NCBI GenBank assembly: GCA_009177215.1
Contig: WFLY01000079.1
Coordinates: forward strand, 1 to 8,753
DNA length: 8,753 nucleotides
From: Bacillota bacterium
Lineage (GTDB): Bacteria; Bacillota; Clostridia; Lachnospirales; Lachnospiraceae
Reading direction: 5' to 3'
The notes beneath the pieces are model-generated. The model did no database searches and was not told the DNA's origin. It saw nothing but the letters and a program-made list of their open reading frames with translations. Numbering within the stretch: position 1 is the stretch's first letter; every line of letters begins with the position of its first letter. Positions 6,701 through 8,753 of the stretch are shown here, one piece after another. Made by a program: the position numbers and the translations under genes.

Positions 6701-7307
6701 TGGAAGTACGACACCTGAAATAGTAGATATGACGGTAGACGGAACAAATGTTGAATTTACGGCCGATAGCTTTAGCACCTATGTGTTCGTAAATGTCGAT
6801 ACTGGCAGCAAGGACCCTGTAAAAGATCCCGAGAAGGATCCTGTAAAAGATCCCGAGAAAGATCCTGTAAAAGACCCTGTAAAGGATCCTGTTGACAATA
6901 CCGATAACAACGATTCAGGTTCTGACAACAGCGCACCTGCAAGTCCTGCGGTTGAGAAGGTTCCGGTTTTGATTGAGTACATTGTAGTCAAAGGCGATAC
7001 CTTAAGCCGTATTGCAGCAAGAAATCATATGTCACTTTCTGCACTGTTGGCTTTGAATCCTCAAATTAAGAATCCGAACAGGATTTATCCTGGACAGAGA
7101 ATTATTTTGGGACAAACCACTGCAGTTGTTACAGATTCAGCGGCTGCTGCAATGAAAGATGCGGTATATTATACCGTAGTAAGAGGAGATAGCCTCTTCA
7201 AGATCGCACGCAAGAACGGTTTGACATTGAATCAGCTGGTTGCAATGAACGTAGAAATTGCAAAGCAGAAATATATTTATGCCGGACAGCGAGTACGTGT
7301 GCGTTAA
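789..7307 (+). CDS. Cell-wall-bound tandem CE15 glucuronoyl esterase with three CBM9-like modules and LysM repeats
   Basis: A 2172-residue exported protein predicted to cleave esters between xylan 4-O-methyl-glucuronic acid and lignin alcohols at the cell surface. Order by residue: signal peptide 1-33 (KKR, hydrophobic core, AVAA then E); CBM9-like 38-257; FIVAR-like helices 279-329; CE15 340-720; Ig-like (Big_4 type) 760-855; CBM9-like 857-1082; helices 1083-1160; CBM9-like 1164-1348; helices 1355-1435; CE15 1441-1791; helices to about 1880; beta domain 1885-2003; KDPV/KDPE linker 2008-2035; LysM 2062-2107 and 2126-2172. The start at 789 has GGGAGG ten bases upstream and leads directly into the signal peptide. 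There is no glycoside hydrolase domain and no LPxTG anchor; attachment should be LysM to peptidoglycan. It stands alone, with its own promoter region and terminator. CE15 assignment rests on the GxSRxGK motif and conserved surroundings; native substrate is unproven. Confidence 0.85.
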   Translation: MKYGKWKKRASVLIAAAMTVNGLPVSALTAVAAEAPDSVTAMFGTPFVDGEMDEVWNKAPAYALEQPSVREDAQATVRLLWDDNALYVYAEVLDDNLSNASGNAYEHDSVEVFLDELYDRATTYKDDDVHYRVDFTNDRSADNGDSGRWYTATKTFERPVSVEETEVMELANTVSGDTVSGNTGSEEEEPATEKGYIVEACLRFDQITPANGMELGFDAQVNAATGASRQGTINLFDKEGNAYQNPSLLGKLVLNGKNAGDQSGAFPYSLMSYLEDAKKINLSVYTEESAAVLQAAIASAEALLNGGSYTQEQLDEAYDAIKKAINGLDDGSGFQSPYDMVADSTIPDIFTMKDGTKVTADNWDQRAEEIMQLYEYYMYGAKPDTEDEVVTYELGQMSEKSQSVTMPDGSKEDITVRQGNMKINISYKGREASFNTIVTLPTVEAPDENGYPVFTEIAMSLWGGVSASNNAYYAASRGYAAITYDYLAITSDDSKREGTFYTIHPYGDSWEEQSGKLVAWGWGASKILDALYGGAAAELNINTDNNILSGVSRLGKTTAVAGAYDDRIKVVAPSCSGYGGHAMYRYRTEGNYYDLSELGGSSNWYNTGNETLGSLQADGERGWFNDNFMKFDDVNKFPLDQHYLASLVADPDRYLFMITGVISENWNGAESQTLTYAAAKQVFDMLGAGDNISICTHLDGHSVEVSDMQYLLDYCDVKLYNKSTDDIDSDLRELKTNVFLNEANYKEDVFGPYIETKNEVGSVNVERTTDMVTVVRAGASVEEIKEQLPTAILYLDNGLRHLNVAVDWDLSAYDPESRSAQELTLTGTAVLPEGVTNPKNLSLAATTKLVVNVYSVEYGSAIADATVEEAWDNALSVRAGNLLDGPSESGGTADIKVMWDEAYLYLLADVSDSDVYIKEGANENQDSIAVTIAQSIDSGKSVKNYVFTAGGEALLHTISFSTWSGLQNTYAKAPGAFATGKINKTTSWWSTTVTGWTVEACISWEELGMTPEEGANIAIEAIVNNCSSSTVDGEETVQLDNRHAISLISYPENIEEGRTFWGNTVQYNGGLYAKDLTTFTLGSKGDVTTVAEDIGRYDLVKYVDAFKETYVDPYPIKASFNELKLTEARAYALSDEATKEGIAEKKAELEAMAEQILADNCGGKLMTKYGTPVVDGLADDELWDSAYAYYTAKDSKGQYAEVKTLWDEEALYALIKVYDPTYDVTGSDAHTKDSVEFFLLESADAANNSFGKNGGQWRINRANQTTVTFGSNEAFYAKLTEMEDGAGYIIEARLDFADSIPVAKDFVMNFDVAVNLCENGNRTSAIAWTSTDCYSNPRTAGEIIFLEDAAEGTSQVENGYNPYALIKVLDKALVMDVNDYDAASFNANYDKTLLQRYYDEAMAGGLTEAQIAEYYDDVIAMMSKITYDGVHKSALGFEADHNLPDPFTFEDGSAVQNNDDWALRHDEIQDLYEFYMYGKLPKAEKTGLTKSFSANEAGDTYTITTSREIDGNTVEGSFSFKVYLPEGTPRDEKGWPYIINYGGNISGAQDAGYAVIDYSSNGNVASNNSYYQGLFYTMYPECRGDEYATGVGPLAARAWGAGLIIDCIEAGIGQLDQLNPANSAVTGFSYLGKTALVTGVLEERIAVTNPAHSGIGGAAMLRYSSQGKVYTEDEYGFNQLVDKTEPIGQVQGQGMAWVKTIFADFVGADSTPFDTHLLLSLVAPRGLYVSSGYKDNGTDPEGMYASYINAKEVYEFLGAEGSIAYGNFPTAHQTSTAEWQSLFAFCDYYFYNDALDEDFYATVYDNSPDKAEYVQIQAPSNETVLPADYSEAVEALDKLGNVSMENKIEAVDVVLDKMNASTMNSSDIQELEEKISDVLGKKLVIDIASGAPAVESVTGALLSVAAGEEAVIKVTAVTAPTIPEGYKNAKAFDIKLYVGSTQKQLVVPVKVKMPIPAGVDAKDIKLLHYADGSTTPEIVDMTVDGTNVEFTADSFSTYVFVNVDTGSKDPVKDPEKDPVKDPEKDPVKDPVKDPVDNTDNNDSGSDNSAPASPAVEKVPVLIEYIVVKGDTLSRIAARNHMSLSALLALNPQIKNPNRIYPGQRIILGQTTAVVTDSAAAAMKDAVYYTVVRGDSLFKIARKNGLTLNQLVAMNVEIAKQKYIYAGQRVRVR
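900..1559 (+). other. CBM9-like domain 1 (residues 38-257)
   Basis: Begins MFGTPFVDGEMDEVWNKA, then VRLLWDDNALYVYAEV and YEHDSVEVFLDE, the ordered signatures of family 9 carbohydrate-binding (endoxylanase-type) domains, which bind xylan or cellulose chain ends. A low-complexity insert lies inside it: NTVSGDTVSGN at 172-182 followed by an acidic run EEEE at 186-189. Binding residues cannot be assigned by eye, so ligand is unknown. Confidence 0.75.
1806..2948 (+). other. CE15 glucuronoyl esterase domain 1, canonical (residues 340-720)
   Basis: Alpha/beta hydrolase with the family motif GVSRLGK at 550-556: nucleophile Ser552, oxyanion-stabilising Arg553 and substrate-contacting Lys556. The CE15 follow-on SGYGGHAMYRY is present, as are WFNDNF (from Trp623) and LDQH (Asp640-His642), matching bacterial CE15 substrate-side motifs. 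The acid is likely Glu664 in SENWNG, with Trp666 two residues on as in bacterial members, and the base His701 in DGHSVEVSDM. The Glu found in fungal enzymes before SGxGG is absent (PSCSG), so the acid must be the later one. Active-site residues all look intact. Preceding WGWGASKILDAL is also typical. Confidence 0.85.
3357..4034 (+). other. CBM9-like domain 2 (residues 857-1082)
   Basis: ATVEEAWDNAL, IKVMWDEAYLYLLADV and ENQDSIAVTI follow the CBM9 pattern, but the opening GTPxVDG is replaced by GSAIADA and the whole is the most divergent of the three. It follows an Ig-like domain (760-855, with LPTAILYLDNG and VDWDLSAYD), which probably acts as a spacer. Carbohydrate binding is likely but unproven. 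Confidence 0.65.
4278..4832 (+). other. CBM9-like domain 3 (residues 1164-1348)
   Basis: KYGTPVVDGLADDELWDSA, VKTLWDEEALYALIKV and HTKDSVEFFLLE closely parallel domain 1. Like domain 1 it is followed by a helical segment and then a CE15 domain, so it looks like the duplicated partner of domain 1. Confidence 0.7.
5109..6161 (+). other. CE15-like domain 2, divergent active site (residues 1441-1791)
   Basis: Clearly related to domain 1 (shared PDxFTxxDG, LYExYMYG and SGxGGxAMLRY-type stretches). The nucleophile motif is GFSYLGK at 1627-1633: Ser1629 and Lys1633 are kept, but the family's Arg is Tyr1630. His1772 (TAHQTSTAEW) aligns with His701, and Asp1735 in GYKDNGTDPEG is the likely acid. The Trp after the acid is missing, LDQH is FDTH (Thr1715), and WFNDNF is replaced by WVKTIFADF. 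A catalytic triad is therefore possible, but the oxyanion and substrate contacts differ. It may have changed leaving-group or uronate preference, or have little activity. Confidence 0.75.
6810..6893 (+). repeat. KDPV/KDPE coding tandem repeat (linker)
   Basis: Seven 12-bp units encode KDPV, KDPE, KDPV, KDPE, then three KDPV (residues 2008-2035). At DNA level a 24-bp unit is nearly perfect in the first copies, alternating GATCC and GACCC. It forms a rigid, charged, proline-rich spacer between the beta domain and the LysM anchor, and could change copy number by replication slippage without shifting the frame. Confidence 0.9.
6972..7304 (+). other. Two C-terminal LysM repeats (residues 2062-2107 and 2126-2172)
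   Basis: Both show the LysM pattern: YIVVKGDTLSRIAARNHMSL, ending IYPGQRIIL, and YYTVVRGDSLFKIARKNGLT, ending IYAGQRVRVR. LysM binds N-acetylglucosamine-containing peptidoglycan, so this pair should hold the enzyme non-covalently in the wall. The second repeat ends at the very last residue, with no sorting signal after it. Confidence 0.92.
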
Positions 7308-7335
7308 ACTAATTTGAATATGACCTGAAGATAAG

Positions 7336-7375
7336 AGCTGTCTGACTTTCGTAATTGGAAGTCAGGCAGCTTTTT
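7336..7375 (+). terminator. Intrinsic terminator after the esterase gene
   Basis: AGCTGTCTGACTT (7336-7348) pairs with AAGTCAGGCAGCT (7359-7371), a 13-bp stem with one G-U pair and a 10-base loop. It is followed by a T-run, 28 bases after the stop codon. It separates the esterase transcript from the rimP-nusA unit. Confidence 0.93.
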
Positions 7376-7418
7376 ATCATCAGAAAGTACGAAAAACTTT
7401 CTTTTTGTATAAAAGTTA

Positions 7419-7447
7419 TTGACAATTCGGTAAGCTGGGGCTATACT
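7419..7447 (+). promoter_or_regulatory. Sigma-A promoter of the rimP-nusA operon
   Basis: A perfect TTGACA (7419-7424) and TATACT (7442-7447) with a 17-base spacer; start of transcription near 7454 and a leader of about 100 bases. It is the strongest plus-strand promoter in the window, fitting a housekeeping translation/transcription operon. Confidence 0.85.
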
Positions 7448-7478
7448 AAATATAGAATTCAAGATGATTACTAGAATG

Positions 7479-7505
7479 AGAGTGGACGCGTGCCACTCTT
7501 TCTTG
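7479..7505 (+). promoter_or_regulatory. Leader hairpin with short T-run, possible attenuator of rimP-nusA
   Basis: AGAGTGG (7479-7485) and CCACTCT (7493-7499) form a 7-bp stem with a 7-base loop (one more G-U pair possible). TTTCTTG follows directly. It lies about 25 bases into the transcript and 58 bases before the rimP ATG. A short stem with an imperfect T-run resembles a weak, factor-dependent terminator. NusA autoregulation through leader termination is known in Bacillus subtilis; its use here is inference. Confidence 0.5.
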
Positions 7506-7557
7506 TTTGTACTGATACTATATGCAGGTGAAATCTACGAGAATATGGAGGAAATAA

Positions 7558-8022
7558 ATGTCTAAAAGAGAAGCTTACGAGACTAGGACTGAGGCGCTGC
7601 TTCTGCCCATTGCCGAGGTAAACGGTGTTGAGATTTATGATGTGGAATATGTGAAGGAAGGCAGTGATTATTATCTACGCGCCTACATTGACAAGAAAGA
7701 GGGTGTCAGCATTATTGACTGTGAGAATGTAAGCCGTGCTCTTTCAGATGCTTTGGATAAAGAAGATTTTATTCCTGAAGCTTATATTTTGGAGGTCAGC
7801 AGCCCGGGTCTTGGAAGAACACTGAAGAAGGATAAGCATTTGCAGAAGAGTTTAGGTATGGAGGTTGAAATCAAGCTTTTTAAACCCATAGACAAATGTA
7901 AGGAATTTTCAGGTGTTTTAGACAGTTTTGATAACGAAAGCATTACTATCAAAGAAGAAGATATCCCCAGAACATTTAAGAGGGCAGACGTGGCATTGAT
8001 AAGATTGGCATTAGATTTTTAA
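7558..8022 (+). CDS. rimP: Ribosome maturation factor RimP
   Basis: Cytosolic factor needed for maturation of the 30S ribosomal subunit. The 154-residue product is full length for the family. It has the N-terminal alpha/beta domain with GVEIYDVEYVKEG (residues 23-35) and YLRAYIDKKEGVSIIDCENVSR. The hallmark ILEVSSPGLGRTLK, with the conserved SSPG, follows before the C-terminal SH3-like beta domain that ends IRLALDF. The ATG at 7558 has GGAGG (7547-7551) six bases upstream. nusA starts 38 bases after its stop, the conserved rimP-nusA order of many bacteria, so the two should be co-transcribed from the promoter at 7419. Nothing unusual in the coding part. Confidence 0.96.
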   Translation: MSKREAYETRTEALLLPIAEVNGVEIYDVEYVKEGSDYYLRAYIDKKEGVSIIDCENVSRALSDALDKEDFIPEAYILEVSSPGLGRTLKKDKHLQKSLGMEVEIKLFKPIDKCKEFSGVLDSFDNESITIKEEDIPRTFKRADVALIRLALDF

Positions 8023-8060
8023 GGATAACGATAGGGCGGAAAGCCGGAATGGAGGAAAAG

Positions 8061-8753
8061 ATGAATAAGGAATTGATGGAAGCACTGGATATACTGGAAA
8101 AGGAGAAGGAAATCAGCAAAGAAACGCTGTTTGAAGCGATTGAAAATTCTTTGATGACAGCATGCAAGAACCATTTTGGTAAAGCTGACAATGTTAAGGT
8201 AGAGATTAATCGCGAGACCTGTGACTTTTTGGTATATGCAGAGAAGGAGGTTGTTGCCACAGCTGACGATGTGGAGGACGATTGCCTGCAGATTGCGTTG
8301 GAGGATGCGAGGGAGTTGTCCAAAAAGGTACAGGTAGGAGATGTACTAAATGTAGAAATCAAGTCTAAGGAATTTGGCCGTATTGCTACACAGAACGCTA
8401 AGAATGTTATTCTGCAGAAGATTCGGGAAGAAGAGAGAAGCGTTATTTATAATCAATATTATGAGAAGGAAAAGGATGTAGTAACCGGTGTAGTACAACG
8501 CTATATCGGAAAAAATATCAGTATTAATCTGGGAAAGGCAGATGCTATGTTGAGCGAAAGCGAGCAGGTAAAGGGTGAGGTGTTCAGACCAACCGAGCGT
8601 ATTAAGGTGTATATCCTTGAAGTCAAGAGCACGCCGAAGGGCCCCAGAATCAATGTGAGCCGTACACATCCCGAATTGGTAAAGAGACTGTTTGAGTCCG
8701 AGGTTATGGAGATAAAGGACGGTACTGTAGAGATTAAGAGTATTGCAAGAGAA
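8061..8753 (+). CDS. nusA: Transcription termination/antitermination factor NusA, N-terminal part
   Basis: RNA polymerase-binding factor that promotes pausing and both termination and antitermination. The window holds 231 codons and the frame is open to the right edge; the family in Firmicutes is about 350-400 residues. Residues 1-125 (MNKELMEALDILEKEKEISK and so on) form the polymerase-binding N-terminal domain. Residues about 138-199 are the S1 RNA-binding domain (VVTGVVQRYIGKNISINLG). The KH1 domain opens at SRTHPELVKRLF (from Ser200) and DGTVEIKSIARE. The ATG at 8061 has GGAGG (8051-8055) five bases upstream; the in-frame ATG at 8049 overlaps that site and is unlikely. Second gene of the rimP operon. 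Confidence 0.96.
   Translation, partial: MNKELMEALDILEKEKEISKETLFEAIENSLMTACKNHFGKADNVKVEINRETCDFLVYAEKEVVATADDVEDDCLQIALEDARELSKKVQVGDVLNVEIKSKEFGRIATQNAKNVILQKIREEERSVIYNQYYEKEKDVVTGVVQRYIGKNISINLGKADAMLSESEQVKGEVFRPTERIKVYILEVKSTPKGPRINVSRTHPELVKRLFESEVMEIKDGTVEIKSIARE

Noticed and set aside
6810..6893. Tandem repeat as a CRISPR-like or mobile repeat
   Set aside because: The units are contiguous, 12 bp, in frame and encode KDPV/KDPE; there are no spacers.
8049..8063. Alternative NusA start at 8049, adding MEEK
   Set aside because: That ATG overlaps the GGAGG ribosome site that serves the ATG at 8061 with good spacing.

Overview
The window looks like chromosome of a Gram-positive, fibre-degrading gut-type Firmicute, most likely a Lachnospiraceae relative (inference). 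The signs are AT-rich intergenic DNA, strong GGAGG ribosome sites, sigma-A type promoters, a very large exported carbohydrate-active protein ending in LysM repeats, and a rimP-nusA pair. No mobile element, tRNA, rRNA or CRISPR array is visible.

Layout. Bases 1-253 (minus strand) hold the first 84 codons of a class I DAHP synthase (shikimate pathway entry), with its own consensus promoter at 304-332. Bases 254-788 are a divergent AT-rich control region. It carries a CcpA-type cre match (499-512), an imperfect 18-bp direct repeat with a 21-bp period (546-584), a weak -35/-10 pair directly after it (592-620), and a purine-rich leader (699-747). Bases 789-7307 encode one 2172-residue secreted protein. 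Bases 7336-7375 are an intrinsic terminator. A consensus promoter (7419-7447) and a leader hairpin (7479-7499) then precede rimP (7558-8022) and the 5' part of nusA (8061 to the window end).

The centre of interest is the 2172-residue protein. Read from sequence motifs, it is signal peptide, CBM9-like, helical segment, CE15 (glucuronoyl esterase), Ig-like, CBM9-like, helical segment, CBM9-like, helical segment, a second CE15, helical/beta region, a KDPV/KDPE linker, and two LysM repeats. CE15 enzymes cleave the ester between 4-O-methyl-glucuronic acid on xylan and lignin alcohols. The protein therefore looks like a wall-bound esterase with three possible glycan-binding modules that removes lignin-carbohydrate cross-links outside the cell. 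It has no glycoside hydrolase domain, so xylanases would have to come from elsewhere. The two CE15 copies differ at the active site: the first keeps the Ser-Arg-x-Gly-Lys motif and a Trp near the acid, while the second has Tyr in place of Arg and lacks that Trp. This suggests a split in substrate or function after duplication of a CBM9-helix-CE15 unit.

The upstream elements suggest that the esterase gene is carbon-controlled and activator-dependent, whereas the flanking genes are housekeeping. The esterase appears to be a single-gene accessory unit placed between conserved loci.
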